64,000 nucleotides of DNA. It comes from CAZYSK01 sp964649415 (GTDB taxonomy: Bacteria > Chloroflexota > Anaerolineae > B4-G1). Under the pieces are notes generated by a model. That model ran no database searches. It saw nothing but the letters and a program-made list of their open reading frames with translations, and was not told where the DNA came from. The stretch covers positions 8,300 through 72,299 of the forward strand of contig CAZYSK010000025.1 of assembly GCA_964649415.1 (NCBI GenBank), written 5' to 3'. The first letter of the stretch is position 1. Each line of letters starts with the position of its first letter. This document shows, in pieces, positions 32,729-41,929 of this stretch. Made by a program: the position numbers and the translations under genes.

Positions 32729-34807
32729 ATGAGAACTCCGCTTAGATCGTTTGGACTGTCCCTGCTGACGGCGTTGTTGACGCTATCCCTATCGCTTTCC
32801 TCGTGTGCGGGTGGCGCTGCGCCGGAGATGCCCGTCATAGAGGAACCCGCCGCCGAGGAGGCGGTCGCCCCGGAACCCACCACCGTCGAACCGATCATCC
32901 CAGAGACGACGAAAGTAATGGACGGGGAGACGCTCGGCTCTCTGGAGTCGCTATCCCCGGATAAGTCTACGTTCACCTTCTCGCAGGTCACGCCCGCGCT
33001 GGAGGCGCTGGCGGACGGCGACGTCATCGCCGGTGGGGTGACACCTCACACGCCCGATGGATTCCTCCGCAAGGTGACCGCCGTCTCCGTGGACGGCGAC
33101 CGCGTCGTCGTCCAGACCGTCCAGGCCACGCTCGAAGAGGCCATCGAGCGGGGACGGATCGAGGGCGGGCAAACGCTGACCCCCCAGGACGTGCGGGCGG
33201 CCAGTCAGGGGGCAGGCGTGCGGCTAAAGAGCATGCCGAGGGGCACAGACGTGGGTGTCTTCGAGATCGAGGTGAACCACGTGCTGAGCGACGAGGACGG
33301 CGATCCACAGACCACGTCCGACCAGGTCCGGGCGGTCGGCACCATCAGCTTTGCGCCCAGTTACACCTTCGAGCTGGACATAGACCACGCGACGATACGG
33401 CGGCTCACCTTCGTGTACACGACGACGGAGACGGTCGAACTCGAGATCCAGTCACAGGTGGAGATCGTCGAGGTCCACGAGCGACAGAAACTCGCGAGCT
33501 ACGAATTCCTGCCGCTTGAGATCCCGGTCGGCATCCTGCCCGTCTTGATCACGCCGGTGCTGACCGTCGAGGCAGGCGTGGATGGGAGCGTGTCCGTCGG
33601 CATGAGCACTAGTGCGAGCCACAGCATGACGCGCGCGGCGGACCTGCGCTATGACGCTGGCAACTGGAGCCTGGAGCCGTGTGTGAAGAGGGACTTTGAG
33701 TACACGCCGCCCTCGGTCTCCGTGACGAGCCGGGCCCAGGTGTACGCCGGGCCCAAGCTGGAACTGTTGATCTACGGGGTGGTGGGTCCGACCTGCGCGG
33801 TGCATGGATACCTGGCCTTCGACGCGGACGCCGGTCGCACGCCCTGGTGGGAACTCTACGCCGGGCTGCGGGGCGAGGTGGGCGTCGAGGTGGAGGTGCT
33901 CAGCCGCGTGATCGCCCGCTATTCGGCCACCCTGTTCGACGAGAAATGGCCTCTGGCGCAGGCCGAGACGCCTCCAGAGCTGCCCCCGCCCGCGTCCGGA
34001 GGCGGGCGGATTGCCTTTGTCTCGAACCGCGACGGCGGCCTTGAGATCTACGTCATGAACGCCGACGGTTCTGGCCTGATGCGCGTGACGGACGACATGA
34101 TCAGCAAGGAGGACCCGGATTGGTCGCCGGATGGCACGCGGATCGCCTTCACGGGGAAGCACGAGGGCAATCTAGACGTGTACGTGGTGAGCGCCGATGG
34201 CTCTGGGCTGGTGCGCCTGACGCACGACGAGGCCGTGGACCGAGACCCTGACTGGTCGCCGGACGGCGCGCGCATCGCGTTCGAGTCCAGCCGCGACGGG
34301 GATTGGGAGATCTACGTGATGAACGCCGATGGTTCCGGCGTCACGCGCCTGACCGACAACGCAGTCGACGATACTCGTCCCGCGTGGTCACCGGACGGTG
34401 GGCGCATCGCGTTCACGCGTGAAGGGGAAATCATGATCATGGACGCCGACGGCTCCAACGCCATGCAACTGACCGACAACCCAGGGTTCGACTGTTGTCC
34501 CGCCTGGTCGCCGGATGGGAGCCGGCTGAGCTTCAGGTCCAGGCTAAACGGTTCCTGGCACGAGGACGAGATATTCGTCATGGATACCGATGGGTCCGGC
34601 CTCACGCGTCTGACCGACAACACGGACTCCGACGACGTTTCTGCCTGGTCGGCGGACGGCACGCGGATCGTGTTTGACACCAACCGGGACGGCAACTGCG
34701 AGATTTACGTCATGAATGCCGACGGCTCGGACCAGAGGAATCTAAGCAACGACCCAAGCGTTGACATCGACCCGGACTGGGGCCGCTGCCCTAGCGGTGA
34801 GACCTAA
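32729..34807 (+). CDS. Lipoprotein with TolB-like (PD40) beta-propeller
   Basis: 692 aa, start chosen at 32729 after AGGAGG. The signal peptide ends in a lipobox-like LSLSSCAGG. A Pro/Glu-rich linker leads to a domain of unknown type (about 60-420) and a C-terminal six- to seven-bladed PD40/TolB-like propeller. The blades carry IAF.S.RDG..EIYVMNADGSG..RLT and WSPDG. It would be exposed on the outer face of the membrane. It could bind peptide or glycan ligands; no catalytic motif is visible. The stop codon lies within the terminator hairpin that follows. Confidence 0.88.
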   Translation: MRTPLRSFGLSLLTALLTLSLSLSSCAGGAAPEMPVIEEPAAEEAVAPEPTTVEPIIPETTKVMDGETLGSLESLSPDKSTFTFSQVTPALEALADGDVIAGGVTPHTPDGFLRKVTAVSVDGDRVVVQTVQATLEEAIERGRIEGGQTLTPQDVRAASQGAGVRLKSMPRGTDVGVFEIEVNHVLSDEDGDPQTTSDQVRAVGTISFAPSYTFELDIDHATIRRLTFVYTTTETVELEIQSQVEIVEVHERQKLASYEFLPLEIPVGILPVLITPVLTVEAGVDGSVSVGMSTSASHSMTRAADLRYDAGNWSLEPCVKRDFEYTPPSVSVTSRAQVYAGPKLELLIYGVVGPTCAVHGYLAFDADAGRTPWWELYAGLRGEVGVEVEVLSRVIARYSATLFDEKWPLAQAETPPELPPPASGGGRIAFVSNRDGGLEIYVMNADGSGLMRVTDDMISKEDPDWSPDGTRIAFTGKHEGNLDVYVVSADGSGLVRLTHDEAVDRDPDWSPDGARIAFESSRDGDWEIYVMNADGSGVTRLTDNAVDDTRPAWSPDGGRIAFTREGEIMIMDADGSNAMQLTDNPGFDCCPAWSPDGSRLSFRSRLNGSWHEDEIFVMDTDGSGLTRLTDNTDSDDVSAWSADGTRIVFDTNRDGNCEIYVMNADGSDQRNLSNDPSVDIDPDWGRCPSGET

Positions 34808-34871
34808 GGGTTTCGCAAAACCCTTAGGGTCTGACCAAGCGGGCCTGGCTCAGGAGTGAGCCAAGCCCGCT
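34804..34871. terminator. Double hairpin between convergent genes
   Basis: First hairpin: CTAAGGGTTT (34804-34813) and AAACCCTTAG (34818-34827), overlapping the TAA stop of the propeller gene. Second: AGCGGGCCTGGCTC (34838-34851) and GAGCCAAGCCCGCT (34858-34871), one mismatch. Lying between convergent genes, they probably terminate transcription in both directions. Confidence 0.8.
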
Positions 34872-34906
34872 GTTATGCAACTAGCCCTTTCGCGCGTCCG
34901 TCCGGG

Positions 34907-36880
34907 CTAGGGTGCGACGTCGTCCATGCTCGTGAACGTCCTGGGCGGTTGCGCGGTCTGTCCCTCGGCAAAGAGCAACTGCCGCCCGTCGGCGCTCAGC
35001 GACATCTCGAGCGCTTGATCCGGGTGGAGCTGGATGCCATCGAAGCCGACGACGTAGCCCGGTCCGACCATCACCAGATCGGTGCTCACCGCCTTGGCGA
35101 TAGTCTGGCCGCTGACCGTGACGTCATACAGTTCGTCAGGCTCCTGCAGGGGGAGCCGGACCACGGGGCTCTGCACCCCCTTGAGGTACACGATGTGCGC
35201 ATCGGGGATCTCGTTGACCATCTGACCTGTCGCCGGGTCGTAGCCGACGTGCCGCCCCTGCACGTCGCTGATCAGCATATCACCGCCGCCGGTGAGCCAG
35301 AACTCAACCGCGGAGGCGGTCACGCCGAAGGGGCAGGTGAAGGGTTCCTGGTTGCGCCACGAGATCCGCGTCAGGTCCAGGTTCTTTGTGTCGGCGTCCC
35401 CATTGTAGTTTGACGTGTAATACCACGTGTCGGCGTTGGTTTCGAATACGATGTGGTTGGCCTGTCCGGGGTAGTTGTTGTCGTAGACGTATAGCCAGTA
35501 AGTGCCGCCGCCCTTGTCCACGATGTTGTACGGCGTGATCGCGTGCCCCATTGTCAGGCTGCCGTTATCGTATTTGTAGATGCCCAAGGTGTAGGGATCG
35601 TCGCCGCTCTCCAACGCCTCCCTGATCAGTTCGAAGATCTGCTTGGGGGTGTTGTTCACCCGAATCAGGCCGGTGGGATACCAGACCTCTTCCACAGTCT
35701 GCAGGACGAAGTAGTAGGCGATGTAGTTATCAACGGACTGGTCCCGGCCGAGATCGTACACCCGCTGCGCGCCACCCTGGAAGTCGCCGGGTGTGGTGTC
35801 GCCGGTGTAGTATGTCTGACCTTTGAAGAAGCGCAGACACGTCGTGGCCATGCCCTCACAGTGACCACCGCCTGCCATGTTGAGTACGTACTGCCGCCAC
35901 GTTTCGGCCGCCGAGGTCAGGACGCAATCGGCTGGTGTGGACCCCGAGGCACAGACGTTGCCGGCGCCAAACATGTTGATCAGATCGGCGGCCCCCAGGT
36001 CGTCCTGCCAGGTGTGCGAGTTGCCATAGTTGGGGAAGCTGTAGCCGTCAGGTTCGGGCAAGAAACCAAACTGCGGGGGGTAGCCGCTCACGCCCAGCGG
36101 CACGTACACTTTCTCTTGGTACCCTGCCTGATATGCCCGTAACGTGACGTCGTCCACATAGGCCCCATAACTCCTGACGCTGCCGTCACTCTCAAAAATG
36201 AAGGCGATCCACACCTGAGACGCGCCTGTCACGCCAGACACGCTCGTCAGATCAAAGTTGACGTACTGCCAACCGCTGGAACCCCCACTGACAGAATAGC
36301 CATAGTAGTCTGTACCGTTCGTGGACGCCGCCCAGGAGAACTTGTCCCAGTTCGACTCTGATTGGTTCCAGTAGTAGAATAGGAGCTCTGCGTCGCTGTA
36401 GCCGGACAGGTTAAAGGGACCGTACACCATCCAGGACCAAGCGTCGTTCGGATAGTAGTCGTACTCGGGATCAAATCCGTTGAGACCGCCCCTGGCACAC
36501 CAGGCGCTCCGGCTGCCCCAATGCGGCTTGTAGTCGTCGTCGTCCCAGTAGTACTCACCGCTAGTGGCACCGTCGTTGTCGAAGACCGTCCATCCTGTGG
36601 AGGGGAACACGCCCTCGAAGTTCTCTGTCATCAAGTTGGTCCATCCCGCCAGCGGGGCCTGAACGCCCGGACCGGTCACTTCCTCGTCCGGCAAGGGCGG
36701 GCGTTGACCCTGCGTCCAGTGACCGGGCACGCGTGAGCCTGTTCCGACGATCTTCTCACCTGCATTGGGCCCCCCGCCGGTGGCTCTCTCCGCGGAAGGC
36801 GGCTGGCCCCAGGAAGCGGGGCCAACGATGACCAACAGCACGGCCGCTAGCGCGATAAGTAGCAAGTACCGGATCTTCAC
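34907..36880 (-). CDS. Exported protein with MAM-like and papain-like domains
   Basis: 657 aa, GTG start with AGGAGG upstream. A signal peptide (about 1-24) is followed by a MAM/immune-inhibitor-A-like beta domain at about 78-245 (ENFEGVFPSTGWTVFDND and YVDDVTLRAY). After that comes a region with a Cys in GGGHCEGMATTCLRFF (about 340), a His in MGHAITPYN (about 450) and a DNN in LYVYDNNYPGQ. This order is that of a papain-like cysteine peptidase or transglutaminase fold. It could cleave or cross-link extracellular protein. The family assignment is from motif order only. Confidence 0.8.
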   Translation of the reverse strand: MKIRYLLLIALAAVLLVIVGPASWGQPPSAERATGGGPNAGEKIVGTGSRVPGHWTQGQRPPLPDEEVTGPGVQAPLAGWTNLMTENFEGVFPSTGWTVFDNDGATSGEYYWDDDDYKPHWGSRSAWCARGGLNGFDPEYDYYPNDAWSWMVYGPFNLSGYSDAELLFYYWNQSESNWDKFSWAASTNGTDYYGYSVSGGSSGWQYVNFDLTSVSGVTGASQVWIAFIFESDGSVRSYGAYVDDVTLRAYQAGYQEKVYVPLGVSGYPPQFGFLPEPDGYSFPNYGNSHTWQDDLGAADLINMFGAGNVCASGSTPADCVLTSAAETWRQYVLNMAGGGHCEGMATTCLRFFKGQTYYTGDTTPGDFQGGAQRVYDLGRDQSVDNYIAYYFVLQTVEEVWYPTGLIRVNNTPKQIFELIREALESGDDPYTLGIYKYDNGSLTMGHAITPYNIVDKGGGTYWLYVYDNNYPGQANHIVFETNADTWYYTSNYNGDADTKNLDLTRISWRNQEPFTCPFGVTASAVEFWLTGGGDMLISDVQGRHVGYDPATGQMVNEIPDAHIVYLKGVQSPVVRLPLQEPDELYDVTVSGQTIAKAVSTDLVMVGPGYVVGFDGIQLHPDQALEMSLSADGRQLLFAEGQTAQPPRTFTSMDDVAP

Positions 36881-36932
36881 TGCTTAGCCTCCTTTCTGGA
36901 ATAAGGATTCGGTGGAGCTTGCAGTATAGACC

Positions 36933-36961
36933 AGTATAACATGGCTGCCATCGAGGAGCAA
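36933..36961 (-). promoter_or_regulatory. Promoter of the papain-like exported protein
   Basis: On the minus strand TTGCTC (36956-36961) and TATACT (36933-36938) are separated by 17 bp, and TG precedes the -10. It lies about 55 bp before the start codon. Confidence 0.6.
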
Positions 36962-37010
36962 TGGCTCTTGGGTACCATTTCTCAGAGGGGGGCGTTGATG
37001 CCAGGAGGGG

Positions 37011-38522
37011 CTATCCCAGCCGCCCGTAGAGCGCCGTCAGATCCCGCAAGCGTGCGGCAAGCTCATCCGTCAGCGCGCCGGGCAGCAGCCGCCAGCACCA
37101 GTTCGGCGGGCCTACCGTGCCGGGCGTGTTCATCCGCCGGTCGTGCCCCAGGCTCAACAGGTCCTGAGCGGTCGTGATGGCCGTGTGCGCCACCGACGCC
37201 CACGCCAGCCGGATTATGTCCCAGGCGATGTCTGAGCCATCGCTGCCCAGATACTTGAGCGCGTGCGCCCGCTCCGCCCCCGTCGAGCTTACCCGGTACC
37301 ACCCCGCGGTCGTATCGTTGTCGTGGGTCCCGGTGTACACCATGCAGTCCCGGGTGAAGTTGTGGGGCAGAAAGGGATCCGCCGCATCCGTGCTGAAGGC
37401 GAACTGGAGCACCTTCATCCCCGGGTAGCCAAACTCCGCCTGCAGGGCATCCACCCCCGCGCGCGACTCGGCGTCGAAGTCGCCCAGGTCCTCCGCGATG
37501 ATAGCCACCTCCCCCAATGCAGCCGTGACGGCGTGGAAAAGCTCGGCGCCCGGGCCGTACAGCCAGCGGCCGTGGATCGCCGTCTTCTCCCCCGCCGCGA
37601 CTTGCCAGTAGTTGTAGAAGCCCCGGAAATGGTCGATCCGCACCACGTCGGCCTGCGTAAGCGCCATCTGGGCGCGAGTGATCCACCAGGCATACCCGGC
37701 CCGCGCCATTACGTCCCAACGGTACAGCGGGTGGCCCCAGAGCTGCCCCGTCTCGCTGAAGTAGTCGGGCGGCACGCCGGAGACGACCGTGGGCCGGAGA
37801 CGCTCGTCGAGGTGAAACAGGCGCGTGTTGGCCCAGACGTCGGCGCTGTCCAGCGACATGAAGATGGGTATATCGCCGACAATGCGGATGCCCCGCTCGT
37901 TGGCGTACTGCTTCACCGCCAGCCACTGCTGGAAGAACTGCCACTGCCGGTATTTCTGGCTTTCGATCTCCCCGGCCAGCGACTCACACCAGCGGGCGAG
38001 TGCCCCCGGATTCCGCTTCACGACCTCTGACTCCCACTCGTGCCACGGGCGCAGGTTGTGCACCCCTTTCAAGGCCATGAACAGGGCGAAGTCATCCAGC
38101 CAGAAGGCCTGCTCCTCGCAGAAGCGGGCGAAAGCGCTTCGCTGGTCGGCGGGGGCGCGGGCCTGGAAGTTGGCAAAGGCCCGGTCGAGCAGGATCGTCT
38201 TGTGGTAGATGACGGGCCCGAAATCGACCTTGTCCTTGGGGAAGTAGGGCACGCCCTCCAGGTCTGCCTGCGACAGGTGGCCGACCTCAACCAGTCTCTC
38301 CGGGCTGATGAGCATCGGGTTGCCGGCGAAGGCAGAGAGTGTCTGATACGGGGAATCGCCGTAGCCGGTGGGGCTCAGCGGGAGCACCTGCCAGTAGGAC
38401 TGGCCGGCCGCGACGAGGAAATCTATGAACCGGTAGGCGGCGTCGCCCAGATCGCCGATGCCGAATCGCCCGGGGAGAGAGGTGGGGTGCAATAGAATGC
38501 CGCTGCGGCGCAAGAACTTCAT
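37011..38522 (-). CDS. malQ: 4-alpha-glucanotransferase (amylomaltase, GH77)
   Basis: 503 aa, normal for the family. GILLHPTSLPGRFGIGDLG at the N-terminus, the nucleophile Asp in VRIDHFRGF, the acid/base Glu in IIAEDLGDF and the third carboxylate in GTHDNDT are all present. It transfers maltodextrin segments between acceptor glucans in the cytoplasm, for maltose use or glycogen metabolism. It starts 12 bp after the stop of the FGGY kinase gene, so the two form an operon. Confidence 0.96.
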   Translation of the reverse strand: MKFLRRSGILLHPTSLPGRFGIGDLGDAAYRFIDFLVAAGQSYWQVLPLSPTGYGDSPYQTLSAFAGNPMLISPERLVEVGHLSQADLEGVPYFPKDKVDFGPVIYHKTILLDRAFANFQARAPADQRSAFARFCEEQAFWLDDFALFMALKGVHNLRPWHEWESEVVKRNPGALARWCESLAGEIESQKYRQWQFFQQWLAVKQYANERGIRIVGDIPIFMSLDSADVWANTRLFHLDERLRPTVVSGVPPDYFSETGQLWGHPLYRWDVMARAGYAWWITRAQMALTQADVVRIDHFRGFYNYWQVAAGEKTAIHGRWLYGPGAELFHAVTAALGEVAIIAEDLGDFDAESRAGVDALQAEFGYPGMKVLQFAFSTDAADPFLPHNFTRDCMVYTGTHDNDTTAGWYRVSSTGAERAHALKYLGSDGSDIAWDIIRLAWASVAHTAITTAQDLLSLGHDRRMNTPGTVGPPNWCWRLLPGALTDELAARLRDLTALYGRLG

Positions 38523-38534
38523 TGAGCTGCTCCG

Positions 38535-40094
38535 TTACCTGGGCGGATACCCTGTGACGCGTCGAATCTCCTCGTAGAGCGGCCGCAGCCGCCGGTACAT
38601 CTGTCTATAGACCCGCCGGTACAACCCCTCGTAGATCTCGCGCGCTTCGGGCTGGGGCATGAACGTGCGGCTCACCCGCGTCATCTCCGCAACCGCCGTC
38701 TCGAAGTCGGGGTGCAACCCTAACCCGACCGCCGCATCCATCGCTGCCCCCAGCCCCGAGGTCTCGTACACATGGGGGCGGCTGGCCGGCAGGTTGAAGA
38801 CATCGGCCGTGATCTGCATCGCGGCATCCGACTGCGAGCCGCCGCCGGAGACGCGCACCTCGCTCGTCTGTACGCGCAGGCGCTTCTGCGTCCGCTCCAG
38901 CCCCTCTCGCAGCGCGTAGGCCAGCCCTTCAAGGATCGCACGGTAGAGATGCGCGCGCGTGTGCACGTCGCCGAAGCCGATAATGGCCCCCTTGGCCTCG
39001 GGTCCGGGGGACCTGAGCCCCGGCGACCAGTAAGGCTGCAGGGTCAGGCCCATTGAGCCCGGGGGCACTGACTGGACCAGGTCGTCGAACAGATCCTCCG
39101 GCGCGCAGCCCTGCTCGCGGGCCAGTTGCTCCTCGCGTAGCCCGAACTCCTGCCGGAACCAATGCACCATCCAATAGCCACGGTAGATCTGGATCTCCAG
39201 GTTGTAGGCTTCGGGCACGGCGCTGGGATAGGGCGGGATGAGGGGAATGACCTCCACGTAGTCGCGGCTGGTCGTGTTAACGGTGGCCGTCGTGCCGTAG
39301 GAGAGGCAGGCGATCTCCGGTTCCAGGCACCCCGCACCGATCACCTCGCACGCCTTGTCGGCGGCGGCGGCGATGAGCGGCAAACCCGCCGGGATGCCTG
39401 TCTCCTCGGCAGCCTGCGGTGTGATCTCACCCAGCACCTCGGTGGGCGGGACCAGCTCGCACAGCAGTCGCTCGTCCATGGGCACCGCCTGCCACTTCCA
39501 GTCCGATTTCTTCGCCCAGGCCAGCCGCTTGTAGTCGAAGGGCAGATAGCCCACCTGACAGCCCACGCTGTCCACGATGCGACCGACCAGGTTGTAGGTC
39601 AGGTAGCCGGAGAGGAACAGATACTTGTGCGTGCGTTCCCAGATCTCGGGCTGGTGGGTGCGGATCCAATTGGCTTCCGCCTCTGCCTGGAGGTAGGCGA
39701 CTGTGTCCCTCATCCCGCTCAGGCGGAACGCCCACCCCCATAGTCCACCTACCGGCGGCAGCCCTTCGGTACGGCGCTGATCCAGCCAGACAATCGCCGG
39801 GCGGAGTGGCTCGCCACGCTCGTCCACGTTGACCATCGTCGCCCGTTGAGTGGTGAGGGCCACCCCGGCCACGGCTTCTCGCAGCACCGGGGCTTCCTGC
39901 CACAGGCACTGGCAGGCCGCGCAGAGGCTCTCCCAGAAATACGTGGCGTGCTGCTCGGCCCAGCCGGGATTTTCGGAGAAGTAGGGCTCAATCGGCACGC
40001 GAACCTTGTGTATCAGGTCACCGCGCGGGTTGAAGACGAGCGCCCGCACCGATTGTGTACCGCAGTCAATCGCCAGGATATGGTCTTTGGCCAT
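38535..40094 (-). CDS. FGGY-family carbohydrate kinase
   Basis: 519 aa. The N-terminal phosphate-binding motif LAIDCGTQSVRALVF and the C-terminal ATP-binding pattern VRVSGGGSQSDAAMQITADV are typical of FGGY kinases such as xylulokinase. The exact sugar cannot be told. It is the first gene of a minus-strand pair with malQ. Confidence 0.93.
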   Translation of the reverse strand: MAKDHILAIDCGTQSVRALVFNPRGDLIHKVRVPIEPYFSENPGWAEQHATYFWESLCAACQCLWQEAPVLREAVAGVALTTQRATMVNVDERGEPLRPAIVWLDQRRTEGLPPVGGLWGWAFRLSGMRDTVAYLQAEAEANWIRTHQPEIWERTHKYLFLSGYLTYNLVGRIVDSVGCQVGYLPFDYKRLAWAKKSDWKWQAVPMDERLLCELVPPTEVLGEITPQAAEETGIPAGLPLIAAAADKACEVIGAGCLEPEIACLSYGTTATVNTTSRDYVEVIPLIPPYPSAVPEAYNLEIQIYRGYWMVHWFRQEFGLREEQLAREQGCAPEDLFDDLVQSVPPGSMGLTLQPYWSPGLRSPGPEAKGAIIGFGDVHTRAHLYRAILEGLAYALREGLERTQKRLRVQTSEVRVSGGGSQSDAAMQITADVFNLPASRPHVYETSGLGAAMDAAVGLGLHPDFETAVAEMTRVSRTFMPQPEAREIYEGLYRRVYRQMYRRLRPLYEEIRRVTGYPPR

Positions 40095-40118
40095 GACGCT
40101 CTCTTATAGATGTGTGCA

Positions 40119-40167
40119 GACCCTAAAGGTTTCGAAACGGATTGGAACAATCCGCACCTTTAGGGTC
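40119..40167 (-). terminator. Nested palindrome 3' of mscL
   Basis: Outer perfect arms GACCCTAAAGGT (40119-40130) and ACCTTTAGGGTC (40156-40167); inner arms CGGATTG (40138-40144) and CAATCCG (40148-40154). It lies directly after the mscL stop and has the same architecture as 11023-11071. Confidence 0.72.
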
Positions 40168-40173
40168 TTCAGC

Positions 40174-40614
40174 CTAGAGCTCGGAGGTGCAGTGTGGACA
40201 CCGGGTGGCTTTGAGCGGGATGGTCAATAGGCAGTATGGGCATTCCTTGGTACTGGGCTCGGCCGGCGCGGGTTCCTCTTCCTTCCGCGTGCGGTTCACC
40301 CACCGGACGAACAGGAAGATCACGAACGCCACGATGATGAAGTCCAGCAGGGTGTTGATGAATACCCCGTAGTTGATCGTCGCCGCGCCGGCAGCCGCCG
40401 CCTCCTCCAGCGAGGCGTACGACTGTCCAGACAGGCTGATGAACAGGTTGGTGAAATCTACCTGGCCGACCAGCAATCCGACCGGGGGCATCAGGATGTC
40501 GTTGACAAAGGAGGTCACGATCTTGCCAAAGGCTGCGCCGATGATGATACCGACCGCCAGATCAATCACATTCCCGCGCAGAGCGAATTCCTTGAACTCT
40601 TTAAACATGTTCAC
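40174..40614 (-). CDS. mscL: Large-conductance mechanosensitive channel
   Basis: 146 aa. The N-terminal FKEFALRGNVIDLAVGIIIG with GAAFGKIVTSFVNDILMPPVG is the invariant first helix of MscL. The second helix is FIIVAFVIFLFVRWVN. It opens on hypo-osmotic shock to release solutes. The C-terminal tail ends in a CPYC and CPHC pair, a zinc-ribbon-like extension seen in a subset of MscL proteins. Length is close to the family norm of about 130-150. Confidence 0.96.
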   Translation of the reverse strand: MNMFKEFKEFALRGNVIDLAVGIIIGAAFGKIVTSFVNDILMPPVGLLVGQVDFTNLFISLSGQSYASLEEAAAAGAATINYGVFINTLLDFIIVAFVIFLFVRWVNRTRKEEEPAPAEPSTKECPYCLLTIPLKATRCPHCTSEL

Positions 40615-40726
40615 TCCTCCTCATCAAAGCGCTAAACCAGTACTGGGCTGATTCGACGCGCATAGACATGGCGCATCGCACGGATTGTACTCTGTTTTCT
40701 TAATGAGGGCAATCCTGGTGAAAAAA

Positions 40727-40757
40727 GACCCTAAGGGTTTGTTAAACCCTTAGGGTC
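40727..40757 (-). terminator. Strong CCTAAGGG hairpin 3' of the RpiR gene
   Basis: Perfect 14-bp arms GACCCTAAGGGTTT (40727-40740) and AAACCCTTAGGGTC (40744-40757) with a 3-base loop. On the minus strand it is followed by a T-run (TTTTTT), so it is a good intrinsic terminator for the RpiR gene. Confidence 0.85.
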
Positions 40758-40869
40758 TGCCAGACATCTCAGGAACAGATGCACGCTTATGCATGGGGAA
40801 GCGCATGCAACGCGGGTTGCCAGCACCCTCCCACGTTCCTGGCGTACACTATTGATGGCACACACTACG

Positions 40870-41754
40870 TCAGAACTGACGCCACAGTTCCTCGACGTCT
40901 ACCTCCGATGAGCTCTGCGCCTGGAGCGTCAGTAGCTCGCGGTAGCTCTGCTGGAGGCCTTCCGTCATCGCCGTTGCCTGATCTGCATTGCGCGCTGCAA
41001 AGGCCACGACGAGCCCGACGATCATGGCTGCCAGGCCGGTGAAGGAGGGCAGGTGTGTCTGTGTCGGCCCAGGGCAGACAATCGTCGTCTCGGCGGCCAG
41101 CGCCGACGCTGTGACGGCCGACGCCGTGAGCACCAGCGTCTTTGCCCCGCGTTGACGCGCAAAGCTGATGGCATCGGCCACGCTCAGGTCCATGCCGGTG
41201 ATCGAGAAACCGATCACCACGTCGCCAGCCTCGACCCCCTTGAGATTCATCGCGGCCTCCAAGGGATCAGGCGTGATCGCGACAGCCGGCAGGCCGATCT
41301 CCCTCAGCGCCGACGCGCATAGGGCGGCCAGATGAGCACCGTTGCCCTGGCCCATGACCCAGACACGCCCGGCATCCAGAAGTGCCGGAAGGACGCCATT
41401 TACCTGCTCCGTCAGGCGGGCTTGCGCCAGTTCGAGGCTGTGTTTCTCGTTCTCCAGGAAGCTGCGGAACAGCCCCACGTCGTCTGGCGCTTCCAGAACA
41501 GGGCTGTAGGAGGCTGTCAGTTCTGCCTTGACGACCTGCTGCACTTCCTTGATTAACTCCCGGAAGCCCGAATAGCCAAGCGTCTGTGCGAAGCGAACGA
41601 CGGTTGCCGCGTCTACGCCCATGCGGTGCGCCATCTCGGTGGCCGTCATGAACGCGGCGTCGAGTTGTTGTTGAAGGATGAAATCAGCGAGCTTTCGGAA
41701 ACTGGGAGTTAACTCACCATATTTCGCCTGTATTCTTTCTCTGAACATGTGCAC
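40870..41754 (-). CDS. MurR/RpiR-family transcriptional regulator
   Basis: 294 aa. The N-terminal HTH_6 domain (LTPSFRKLADFILQQ and MAHRMGVDAATVVRFAQTLGY) is joined to a C-terminal SIS domain (VWVMGQGNGAHLAAL and VIGFSITGMDLSVADA) that binds phospho-sugars. Members regulate sugar-phosphate or amino-sugar catabolism. The target could be one of the sugar operons in this window. It has its own terminator and promoter and is therefore a single-gene unit. Confidence 0.93.
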   Translation of the reverse strand: MHMFRERIQAKYGELTPSFRKLADFILQQQLDAAFMTATEMAHRMGVDAATVVRFAQTLGYSGFRELIKEVQQVVKAELTASYSPVLEAPDDVGLFRSFLENEKHSLELAQARLTEQVNGVLPALLDAGRVWVMGQGNGAHLAALCASALREIGLPAVAITPDPLEAAMNLKGVEAGDVVIGFSITGMDLSVADAISFARQRGAKTLVLTASAVTASALAAETTIVCPGPTQTHLPSFTGLAAMIVGLVVAFAARNADQATAMTEGLQQSYRELLTLQAQSSSEVDVEELWRQF

Positions 41755-41832
41755 ATCTCCTTATCCTTTATATATAGATCCGCAGATCTCTGTGTGGGGC
41801 CCAATGTTTCACCAGCCAACAAGGCTATCTGT

Positions 41833-41862
41833 ATTTTACCATGGATTGCAGCAAAATTGCAA
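41833..41862 (-). promoter_or_regulatory. Promoter of the RpiR gene
   Basis: On the minus strand TTGCAA (41857-41862), 18 bp, and TAAAAT (41833-41838), with TGG before the -10. It lies about 80 bp upstream of the start. Confidence 0.5.
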
Positions 41863-41929
41863 GTCGCGAATCTGAGCATCACAATTAGCGTAGTCGTCCA
41901 CCGTCTAGCGTATGCCCTTGTAGCAGGCC

